The notes under the pieces are model-generated. The model was not told where the DNA came from. It did no database searches and saw only the letters and a list, made by a program, of their open reading frames with translations. A program made the position numbers and the translations under genes. 38,548 nucleotides of DNA from JBNLBT01 sp050303435 (GTDB lineage Bacteria > Pseudomonadota > Gammaproteobacteria > Xanthomonadales > Marinicellaceae). Shown piece after piece: positions 31,993-38,548 of the stretch. Where the stretch lies: positions 1-38,548 of the forward strand of contig JBNLBT010000023.1 of the NCBI GenBank assembly GCA_050303435.1, read 5' to 3'. Numbering within the stretch: the first letter of the stretch is position 1; every line of letters begins with the position of its first letter.

Positions 31993-33552
31993 ATGATGCG
32001 TTGGATGTGGCTGTTGTTTTTATTGCAAATTGAATGTGCAAGCGCGGCGGACTGGGTGGTCACACGCAGCGACGATCCGACACCGGACGGCTGTCAGGTG
32101 GTCGACTGTTCCTTGCGTGAGGCGGTGTTGCAGAGCAATCTCAATCCCGGGCCGGACCGCGTGCTGCTGGCGGCGGAAACCTACACCCTAAACCTCCAGG
32201 GCATTGACAACACCGCCTTGCTCGGTGATCTCGACGTCACCGATGAGTTGCGTGTTGAAGGGGTCTTGCCGATGCCCGGCGGCACGGATTTCACCCTGAT
32301 CACAGGTTTCGCCCTGGATGATCGCCTCTTCGATGTCATCACCGGCGCGGATTTGACCCTGCAGAGTTTGGCCCTGAGTCTGGGTGGCAACATCAATCTG
32401 GACGGTGGGCTGGTGCGCGTCACCGAAGCCACGCTGCATCTGGATCGGGCGTTTCTGGATCAGGGGTTTGCGCGCGACGGCGGTGCGATCAGTGCGCGTT
32501 TTGCCACAGTGGACATCGTCGAGGCGGCGTTCACCGGCAACCACGCCGACCAGTCCGGCGGTGCCGTGCATCTGTTTGACAGTCTGGCGGTGGTTCAAGG
32601 CACCCAATTCATCGACAATCAGGCACAGGTCGGCGGCGGCGCCCTGTTGATGCAGCGTTTGCAATCCCTCGGCGTTGCTCCGGTGCTGCACCTCACCGAT
32701 TCACTGTTCATAGACAACAGCGCCCTGGGCGGCGGTGCGCTGTTGTTGTCCAGTGAAGCGCAATTGCCGGTGCTTGCGCTGATTGAGCACAGCGGCCTGA
32801 GCAACAACCACGCCGGTCTTGGCGGTGCCCTGTACAGCAACGGCACCGTGGACGTCGAGGTGCGCAACAGCACGTTTTGGGACAACCGCGCGCTGACGCC
32901 GGTGACCAATGGCACTCAGTGCGGTGGCGCGATCTGCATGTCGCGCAGTGAGAACACTTTGCGGCTGATGAATTCGCTGGTGGCACTGAACGTCAGCGGC
33001 GGTTTGGGTGGTGGTCTGTCCGTGTCCAATCGCGCCGAATTGATCAACACCACGATCAGCAGCAACCGCGCCGCTCAGGGCGGTGCCCTGTTTGTGGACA
33101 CCGGGGCAGTGGAACTGATCCATGTGACCGCGCACAACAACGGCGCCGGCGGCGTCGATGTGTCTGTTGACGGCAACGTGGAATCGCTGTCTTTCCTCAA
33201 CAGCGTCATCGACGGGGCGTGCAGCGCCGCGCCCGGTGTGCCCATCGCTTCGCTCGGCGGCAACATTGAAACGCCGGGCAACAGCTGCGGATTCGGTGCC
33301 GGGCAAAACGACCTCACAACGCAATCGCAATACAATTTATTGGACGCCAGCCTGGCGGACAACGGCGGGCCCACCCAGACCCATGCACTGGTGCATGTGT
33401 TTTCACCCGCGATCGGCAACGCGCTGGTGATCCCCGGCCTGAATCAGGATCAACGGCTGATGCCGCGCGATGCGATGCCTGACAGCGGCGCGGTGGAAGC
33501 GCAGGCGGGAGAAACCGATGTGTTGTTTGCCCACGGGTTTGACGCGTTTTAA
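31993..33552 (+). CDS. Exported CSLREA / choice-of-anchor Q protein ending in DVLFAHGFDAF
   Basis: This is a 519-residue paralogue of the upstream gene with the same order: signal peptide (MMRWMWLLFLLQIECASA), CSLREA domain (VTRSDDPTPDGCQ, CSLREAVLQSN), beta-helix repeats with GGA turns, and choice-of-anchor Q domain (DNGGPTQTHALV...DQRLMPRDAMPDSGAVE). It ends in ETDVLFAHGFDAF. TAGGGG lies about seven bases before ATG 31993. The pair probably arose by duplication. The identity between them is moderate and both keep the C-terminal motif, which argues that the motif is under selection. It is the last gene of the four-gene run, and no T-rich terminator is visible after the stop. Confidence 0.88.
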   Translation: MMRWMWLLFLLQIECASAADWVVTRSDDPTPDGCQVVDCSLREAVLQSNLNPGPDRVLLAAETYTLNLQGIDNTALLGDLDVTDELRVEGVLPMPGGTDFTLITGFALDDRLFDVITGADLTLQSLALSLGGNINLDGGLVRVTEATLHLDRAFLDQGFARDGGAISARFATVDIVEAAFTGNHADQSGGAVHLFDSLAVVQGTQFIDNQAQVGGGALLMQRLQSLGVAPVLHLTDSLFIDNSALGGGALLLSSEAQLPVLALIEHSGLSNNHAGLGGALYSNGTVDVEVRNSTFWDNRALTPVTNGTQCGGAICMSRSENTLRLMNSLVALNVSGGLGGGLSVSNRAELINTTISSNRAAQGGALFVDTGAVELIHVTAHNNGAGGVDVSVDGNVESLSFLNSVIDGACSAAPGVPIASLGGNIETPGNSCGFGAGQNDLTTQSQYNLLDASLADNGGPTQTHALVHVFSPAIGNALVIPGLNQDQRLMPRDAMPDSGAVEAQAGETDVLFAHGFDAF

Positions 33553-33563
33553 GTGGTCAGTGG

Positions 33564-33592
33564 TTGACAAGGGCGCGGCGCAAAAGTAAACT
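33564..33592 (+). promoter_or_regulatory. Sigma-70 promoter for the small protein gene
   Basis: A consensus -35 hexamer TTGACA (33564-33569) is followed after 17 bases by TAAACT (33587-33592). Transcription would start near 33599, about 23 bases before ATG 33622. The small gene is thus separately transcribed from the four-gene run. Confidence 0.7.
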
Positions 33593-33621
33593 GGGCTATA
33601 CATCCATTTCATCGATTCAAT

Positions 33622-33873
33622 ATGCCCACTCGATTTGCATTCCTTGCATTGGCCCTGCTGGTGACCGTTGCGACTTTGATGCACTCACCACCGGTTTCAG
33701 CGGACGCGGTGAAAACCTGTCAAAAGCACAAAGATCGCATTGAACGCTACAACCGCTTGCGCCGACGCGGCGGGGACGCAGCACTGATGGAAGAATGGAA
33801 ACGTGAGCGGCGCAAGTCAGAAAATGAATTCAGTCGTCTCAAGTGCCGCAAATACAAACGTCAATTGACCTGA
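33622..33873 (+). CDS. Small basic secreted protein, function unknown
   Basis: This 83-residue protein has a signal peptide (MPTRFAFLALALLVTVATLMHSPPVSA). The mature part of about 56 residues is very rich in Lys, Arg and Glu and probably forms a long amphipathic helix or coiled coil. It has two cysteines (C32 in KTCQK and C75 in KCRKY) that could form one disulfide. I do not recognise a family. It resembles small periplasmic DUF4124-less or YgiB-like basic helical proteins only in size. A good promoter precedes it, and it is convergent with the ECF/cupin genes with no strong terminator between. Confidence 0.65.
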   Translation: MPTRFAFLALALLVTVATLMHSPPVSADAVKTCQKHKDRIERYNRLRRRGGDAALMEEWKRERRKSENEFSRLKCRKYKRQLT

Positions 33874-33906
33874 GCGTTCGCTGCGGTGGACCAAACGATG
33901 CCGGGT

Positions 33907-34539
33907 TTAGGATTGCAACCAGTCGACCCCATCGATCACCTTGACGGCAAAGTCACAGCCGATGTCTGCGTCGGCCGATAAACTGTGATCGGTGTCGGGT
34001 CTGCTGAGCAACACATCGCCCACCGTCAGGTATTCACCGTCGCTGGTTTTCACGCCGCCCTGAATGACGTACATCCATTCATTGCCCCGATGCCGGTGTG
34101 CCGGCACTTGGGTGCCCGGTTCAAGGTGAATCAGTCCGCAGTGCATGTCGGCGCAGGCCGCGCCACCGATCAGGTCCTGAAACCAGGCGCCGGGCACAAA
34201 GGTCCGGGCCCATTCAGCCTGTTGCAGGCGGCCGACGCTGTTCAGCAGCGACTGTGCAGGTTTGGCGGGCAAATCAAAAAAACGCATCAGACGCTGTAAA
34301 TGTCCCTGGTAACGGTTTTCGCTGGCGCCTGATATACCCGAAAGGATGCGCGCCTTGAGTGCCGATGAGGGTTGACAAGCCGGCGCATCCGAGGCCAGTT
34401 GTGCCAACGTGTCGCTGAGCGCACTGAGTTTTTCATCCGCGTCGGGCTGCGTCAGCAGACGCGAGAGCTCGGCGTCGTCCTCCGCACGGGCGTGTCCCAG
34501 GAGGTACTCAATCAGTTTGCTGTGTTCGGCTTCATCCAT
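33907..34539 (-). CDS. ChrR-like cupin anti-sigma factor (zinc ligands of N-domain missing)
   Basis: The 210-residue protein matches ChrR, the anti-sigma partner of ECF11-type sigma factors that respond to singlet oxygen and related stress. The N-domain reads EYLLGHARAEDDAELSRLL, an anti-sigma-like helix, but the H-x3-C-x2-C zinc motif of ChrR is absent. Only H6, H16 and C55 are present, so it would be a zinc-free version. The C-terminal cupin keeps metal ligands H148, H150 and E154 (PAHRHRGNE) and H185 (DTDHSL). It follows its sigma factor by 20 bases, the usual order. The gene is cytoplasmic, with no signal peptide. The stimulus cannot be read from sequence. Confidence 0.85.
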   Translation of the reverse strand: MDEAEHSKLIEYLLGHARAEDDAELSRLLTQPDADEKLSALSDTLAQLASDAPACQPSSALKARILSGISGASENRYQGHLQRLMRFFDLPAKPAQSLLNSVGRLQQAEWARTFVPGAWFQDLIGGAACADMHCGLIHLEPGTQVPAHRHRGNEWMYVIQGGVKTSDGEYLTVGDVLLSRPDTDHSLSADADIGCDFAVKVIDGVDWLQS

Positions 34540-34559
34540 CGCGGTGTTTCATCGTGTTG

Positions 34560-35120
34560 TTAAGAGCGGCCCATGAAGGCGCGCAATTTACCCATGGCGG
34601 CCATCATGCGGGTTTTCACCGTGCCCAGTGGAATGCCGCACTGGCGCGCAATTTCAGCGCAACTCAAGCCCTTGAAAAAACTCAGGTGAATCACGTTGCG
34701 CTGTTTTTCAGTCAGGTGATTCAGGCTGCGGTGCAATTGTGAGAAATCGCCCAGATGGTCCAGCAAGGCGTCGTTTGCTGCTTCATTGTCACTTTCAGCG
34801 TGCACCGTCCGGGCATATTTTTGCTGGGTTTTCAGTGAGCGCAAACGGTCCAGTGAGCGGCTTCTGACGCGCAACATCAACCAGGCTTTGATGGAGCCGC
34901 GGCTGGCGTCGTAGCTGGCGGCTTTGTGCCAGATTTCCATGAATACGTCGTGAATCACGTCTTCAGCGTCGGATTGATTGCCGAGAATCATGCGGGCAAA
35001 ACCGAGCATTTTGTCGATGTGACGTTCATACAGACTGCCCAGAGCCCGCTCGTCACCGCCGCAAATGGCTTTGATCAGCGTGTGATCAATGTTGTATTCT
35101 TTGCTGGGTGAACTGATCAT
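34560..35120 (-). CDS. ECF RNA polymerase sigma factor, partner of ChrR-like gene
   Basis: The ECF sigma factor has region 2 (ALGSLYERHIDKMLGFARMI, then SDAEDVIHDVFMEIW) and region 4 (LTEKQRNVIHLSFFKGLSCAEIA, GIPLGTVKTRM). The frame is open further upstream to 35246, but those 42 residues are His/Ser-rich and unlike a sigma factor. ATG 35120 (MISSPSKEYN) gives the normal length of 187 residues and lies just after a promoter-like sequence. The ribosome-binding site is weak. Pairing with a cupin anti-sigma factor places it near the ECF11 (RpoE-ChrR) group. Its own promoter looks sigma-70-like, so autoregulation is not evident from the -10 and -35 boxes. Confidence 0.9.
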   Translation of the reverse strand: MISSPSKEYNIDHTLIKAICGGDERALGSLYERHIDKMLGFARMILGNQSDAEDVIHDVFMEIWHKAASYDASRGSIKAWLMLRVRSRSLDRLRSLKTQQKYARTVHAESDNEAANDALLDHLGDFSQLHRSLNHLTEKQRNVIHLSFFKGLSCAEIARQCGIPLGTVKTRMMAAMGKLRAFMGRS

Positions 35121-35154
35121 AAACGCGTGCGCATGCTGCTGTTCATTGTTAAAG

Positions 35155-35183
35155 AGTATGGTTGATTTGTGTCTGATTGTCCA
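35155..35183 (-). promoter_or_regulatory. Candidate promoter for the ECF/cupin pair
   Basis: On the minus strand, TGGACA (35178-35183) and CATACT (35155-35160) are 17 bases apart, matching the sigma-70 consensus at five and four of six. The start of transcription would be near 35148, about 28 bases before ATG 35120, which supports that start choice. Confidence 0.5.
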
Positions 35184-35275
35184 GTGTGACGATGAGTGTC
35201 TCGCGTGGCTTGGGGTCAGCTGGGCAGATGTCGGTGTGCTTTTCACTGGCCTTCATTCCATCGCCTGTGAGCGTC

Positions 35276-35848
35276 TCACGGGGCTTCAAATCCATTCAGA
35301 AAAATCACGTCGTCATTGTCCAGCAGGGAGATCACCGCGAGGTTTGGTGAACCGAGCTGTGCCGTGCCTTGTGGATTGCTCAATTGCAGTTGCCAGCTTT
35401 CCGGGCCTTCAGGCAGGTCATCGTCAATGATTTGCACAGCAATGAAACGGTCGCTGCCATCGCCGTCCGGCCAATTCAGGACGCCGTCGATGACGATGAA
35501 ATCCACGCCGTTGATGGCCGTCCCATTCACCGCCTGGTAGTCCACCGACACCGCGCCGCTCAATGCGCCGGTGCGTTGCACCGCGATGTTCACGGTGCCG
35601 GCACTTTCACTGTAACCGGCGGCCGCTGCAGCGAAGCCCAGCAGACTGTCGGTGGCCGCCTGGATGATGCGCTGGGTGCGGTTGCCATTGGCGTCGTAGC
35701 TGTAAGTGATCTGCACGCCCTGTGCGTAGGTGGCGCTGGCCAGTCGGCCGAGCGAATCGTAGCTGTAGGTGACATCCTGTGGTGCGGCTGCGACCGACAG
35801 GGACCAAAGGCTCAGCGTCAGGTAAATCTTGGGAGCAAGTGTTCTCAT
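35276..35848 (-). CDS. Small exported RHS-repeat plus Calx-beta protein ending in DVIFLNGFEAP
   Basis: The 190-residue protein has a signal peptide (MRTLAPKIYLTLSLWSLSVAAA). Two RHS/YD motifs follow (YSYDSLGRLASATY and YSYDANGNRTQR). The rest is a Calx-beta domain (GYSESAGTVNIAVQRTG, AINGVDF, FIAVQIIDDDLPEGPESWQLQL). It ends with DVIFLNGFEAP. RHS/YD motifs normally occur in long arrays that form a cocoon, so two motifs cannot build one. The gene may be a minimal carrier or the remnant of a larger RHS gene that kept its C-terminal module. It is divergent from the large RHS gene, 249 bases between starts. The ribosome-binding site is CGGAATT. Confidence 0.8.
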   Translation of the reverse strand: MRTLAPKIYLTLSLWSLSVAAAPQDVTYSYDSLGRLASATYAQGVQITYSYDANGNRTQRIIQAATDSLLGFAAAAAGYSESAGTVNIAVQRTGALSGAVSVDYQAVNGTAINGVDFIVIDGVLNWPDGDGSDRFIAVQIIDDDLPEGPESWQLQLSNPQGTAQLGSPNLAVISLLDNDDVIFLNGFEAP

Positions 35849-36097
35849 GTGAATTCCGGTTCAAAAAGGCGGGCGTTGCAGCCGCTCCACGAGACCGGCT
35901 TTCACCCGTTCAGCGGGCGGTGCAACACTCGCCCTTAGATACGCGCCAGCGCGACGGGTGGTTCATCGGCACAGCAAAAATTTTTTTCATCCGAATTTTT
36001 TTACCCTGCGGTGAACCGATGCTCCGGCTGATGCGTAATCAGAGCAGTGAACAACCAACAGCGGCCGCCGGCCGTGCACAGATGGAGCGCAACCGAC

Positions 36098-38548
36098 ATG
36101 ATTCGATTCACCCGCAAGCAGCCGATTTTTCGCGCAGTCAGTTCATTCTCTGCGTTGGCGTGCGGCCTGGCCGCGCTGTTGCTGTGTCCAACGCTGTGGG
36201 CACAGACCATCGCCGACTGTCAGGGCGTGCCGCTGAACACCCTGCAGGGGCGCGGATTGTGTTTGCAGCATTTGCCGCAAGGCGACCGTGGCTGGGTGCT
36301 GATCGATGCGGACGACTCGGTGCAGGCGCCGTTCAGTGATCTGCGCGAAGTGCACTTCAGCGGCGATGTGGCCCTGCGCGCAGAGGCGGTGTCGCTGGGC
36401 AGCAATGAAGCCGACAAGTTTTACATCACCTCACAGGCGATTGGGTTTCTGCCACCGTTTCAGCGCCCCACGCTGCCGCACCCGGAAGTGCTCGGGCCGT
36501 TTTTTTACGGCGATCTGCAAAACCCCACACAGGTGGTGTTCGATGCGATCGATCTGGCAAATTTTCTGAACTGGCAGCAAATCAGCACGGTCAACGGCGT
36601 GGTGGTGTTGCAGCACCGGCCGGGGCGTGATTTCAACAACCCCGGAGTGGAGTCGTTTGACCAGATCCGCTTCGTTGAGGATGTGCCGCTGCAGTTGCGC
36701 GTCAATGAACTGTGCCCGGACGAGTCGCAGGGCGGGGGCACGCAACAGGTGCAGATCGAGTTGCACGCGTCGGACGCTGCGGTGGATTTGAGCGGGCACA
36801 ATCTGCGGGTGATTGACAACGCCGGCGACGAGCGTGTGAACCTGCCGCTGAGCGGCACCGCCGATGCCAACGGACTGATCACCCTGACACTGGATTTGCC
36901 GTTCATCCAGGCCGGTCAGCCGATTGTGCTGGGCCTGGAGCTGCGCGATCCGCTGAATCTGGTGATGGATTCAACCACCATCGCAACAACAGGCCAGACC
37001 GCTTCACCGGCGCTACAATCCATTCTCGGCGACCCTTCGGAAGCGGCGGCGGAATTGAAACAGTTCAAATCGGTGGCCTGGTTCAACGGCGAAAAACCGC
37101 CGCTCAGCAACGCGGGGTCTTTCAGCGCCGTGAAGTCTTGTGGCACGGGGAATCGGGCGTTTTTTGTCAATGAACTGAATGTCATCAACAATATCATCAC
37201 AGACACCACACAAAACATCGAAGTGTACACCCGGGAAAACAGCCTGGATGGCGTGTCGATGGTGGTCTTCAAGTCGGAATTCGGCTTTCAGTTCACATCC
37301 ATTGCGTCTGCGGATCTGGACGCTGTGCCAGTGAATGCCAATGGCTACGCGGCCGCCAGTCTGTTGGCCGGTGTATTTCCCACCACTCAGAATGAATTAT
37401 TTCTGGTGGGCCTGTATCATTTGGATGAACCGCCACCAATGGGGACGCTGCAGGCCGAACTCAAAGACGTGGAATTTGATGCGGTTGGATACCTGCTCAG
37501 TGAAGTTCTTGATTTGAATGCATTGAGCGATCAGAGCGGCAATGAATATGGCAACGGGCGAGCGGTGAGGGATTCTCTGCAGAGCTGCCCGGACCGATCG
37601 CTGTACCCGGGGTTTGATTTCAAATTGCTGCCGTTTCCGATCACCCAGGGCGCGTTGAATGACTGCGGTGCATCCAACGGAATGGATGAAAAGAGCGACG
37701 CCAACAACCAGGGCGAGGGCGATCTGGATCCGGTCAATGTGGCCACCGGCGAATTTTACACCGGGCCCATCGAAGATCTGGATCTGGGCGGTCCGCTGTC
37801 ACTGAATTTTGTGCGCCGTTACGCGGCCTTCCTGCAGGACGACGGCCGCGTCAACAGCCCGCTGGGGCCCAATTGGGTGCATGATTTTGAGCTGCAACTG
37901 ACGCAACCGGACCCCGAACGCATTGAGATCGTCTACTACGCCGGACAGGTCCTGAGTTTTGCCCTGGACAACACCAGCGGAGAATGGCAACTGGCCGGAC
38001 CTTTAACGGTTCCGTTTCAGCTGAAACAGGCCGGCAGCGCGTTTCGCCTGCTGGACCCGCGCATCGACCGGGTGTTTGAATTCAATGCGGTGAACCCGCA
38101 GAATCTGTCCTTCGGCCGGCTGGAGTCTATCGAAGACCGCAATGGCAACCGCCTGACGATTGAATACCTGTTGTTCGTTGGCGGCTCGCGCACCATCAAC
38201 AGCATCACGGACGGTCTGGGCCGAACCTTACAGTTCAGTTACACGGGTGGATTGCTGAGTGGTCTGAGCGACGGCGCACGCAACTGGAGTTTTGCCTACA
38301 GCAATGGCGTGTTGACTCAGTACACCGACGCTGTCGGGGCCATCACCCAATATCAATACGACCTGGGCACGACGCACGGTCCCCTGTTGAGCGCCATTGT
38401 CAAACCCGAAGGCAACGCGCAGTACACGCAAATTTACGCCGGCGACGGCACGGTGATGCAGCAGTTGGATGCGTTTGGCACAGCGGTGGATTTGTTGCTG
38501 GACACGCCGCAACCGGGCATGAGCACGCTGGCCGATGCCTTGGGTCAA
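36098..38548 (+). CDS. Large exported RHS/DUF6531-type protein, 3' part beyond window
   Basis: The reading frame is open for 817 codons from ATG 36098 and continues past the right edge. A long signal peptide (core ACGLAALLLCPTLWAQ) indicates Sec export. Residues 40-540 form an unassigned region with four or more cysteines and several beta-strand-rich stretches (a repeated DLVFDAIDL-like pattern is not present). From about residue 545, DPVNVATGEFY, then LSLNFVRRYAAF and LGPNWVHDFELQL identify the DUF6531-type start of RHS proteins. YD-like strands follow (GLGRTLQFSY, DGARNWSFAYSNG, DAVGAITQYQYD). RHS proteins deliver C-terminal toxins or act as adhesins. Here the C-terminus is missing, so cargo is unknown. 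TGGAG lies about 12 bases before the start. Confidence 0.85.
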   Translation, partial: MIRFTRKQPIFRAVSSFSALACGLAALLLCPTLWAQTIADCQGVPLNTLQGRGLCLQHLPQGDRGWVLIDADDSVQAPFSDLREVHFSGDVALRAEAVSLGSNEADKFYITSQAIGFLPPFQRPTLPHPEVLGPFFYGDLQNPTQVVFDAIDLANFLNWQQISTVNGVVVLQHRPGRDFNNPGVESFDQIRFVEDVPLQLRVNELCPDESQGGGTQQVQIELHASDAAVDLSGHNLRVIDNAGDERVNLPLSGTADANGLITLTLDLPFIQAGQPIVLGLELRDPLNLVMDSTTIATTGQTASPALQSILGDPSEAAAELKQFKSVAWFNGEKPPLSNAGSFSAVKSCGTGNRAFFVNELNVINNIITDTTQNIEVYTRENSLDGVSMVVFKSEFGFQFTSIASADLDAVPVNANGYAAASLLAGVFPTTQNELFLVGLYHLDEPPPMGTLQAELKDVEFDAVGYLLSEVLDLNALSDQSGNEYGNGRAVRDSLQSCPDRSLYPGFDFKLLPFPITQGALNDCGASNGMDEKSDANNQGEGDLDPVNVATGEFYTGPIEDLDLGGPLSLNFVRRYAAFLQDDGRVNSPLGPNWVHDFELQLTQPDPERIEIVYYAGQVLSFALDNTSGEWQLAGPLTVPFQLKQAGSAFRLLDPRIDRVFEFNAVNPQNLSFGRLESIEDRNGNRLTIEYLLFVGGSRTINSITDGLGRTLQFSYTGGLLSGLSDGARNWSFAYSNGVLTQYTDAVGAITQYQYDLGTTHGPLLSAIVKPEGNAQYTQIYAGDGTVMQQLDAFGTAVDLLLDTPQPGMSTLADALGQ

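Noticed and set aside
35121..35246. N-terminal extension of the second ECF sigma factor to 35246
   Set aside because: The extra 42 residues are Ser/His-rich and not sigma-like. A promoter-like sequence lies inside this stretch, which supports the start at 35120.
35940..36020. T-rich runs (AATTTTTTT twice) between the divergent RHS genes as terminators
   Set aside because: No stable GC stem precedes either run. They more likely form part of an A+T-rich promoter region.

Overview
The window is about 38.5 kb of high-GC, gene-dense DNA. It carries ordinary bacterial housekeeping genes (class Ia ribonucleotide reductase, a MATE pump) and an unusually large number of exported proteins. The two-ATP-cone NrdA, the sigma-factor/kinase pair, the IPTL-like C-terminus and the style of secreted proteins suggest a gammaproteobacterium close to Xanthomonadales/Lysobacterales. 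This is an inference from gene content, not a phylogenetic placement. I see no tRNA, rRNA, CRISPR array, insertion sequence, phage gene or origin.

Layout: 1-982 (-) is a nearly complete NAD-dependent epimerase, divergent from a MATE transporter (1028-2380). nrdA and nrdB follow (2737-6891) and end at a terminator. An arylsulfotransferase-like protein (7017-8636, -) is divergent from a repetitive secreted adhesin-like protein (8934-11105). Next come an unrecognised secreted protein (11343-12740, -) and an ECF sigma/transmembrane Ser/Thr kinase pair (about 12990-15907). A convergent secreted sialidase-like propeller with two PPC domains and a P domain occupies 15977-18631 (-). From 19119 to 23192 there are two small genes (VOC-like, GFA-like) and a two-subunit molybdenum hydroxylase. 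A nucleotidyltransferase-fold gene lies at 23414-23884.

The second half is mostly exported proteins. A delta-60-repeat propeller (23956-26520, -) is divergent from a tightly packed four-gene run (26751-33552): a leucine-rich-repeat/Ig protein with an IPTL-CTERM-like tail, a heparinase II/III-like protein and two CSLREA/choice-of-anchor-Q proteins. A small basic secreted protein, an ECF sigma factor with a ChrR-like cupin partner, a tiny RHS/Calx-beta protein and the first 817 codons of a large RHS/DUF6531 protein complete the window.

The most interesting signal is a short motif, roughly D-[VLI]-[IL]-F-x-[HN]-G-F-[ED]. It sits at or very near the C-terminus of six otherwise unrelated exported proteins and internally in a seventh. 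In the two choice-of-anchor-Q proteins it takes the place where a sorting or anchoring signal normally lies. I propose it as a candidate, possibly undescribed, C-terminal sorting or processing tag for exported proteins. Two regulatory modules (ECF plus kinase, ECF plus cupin) and several inverted repeats are the other points worth checking.
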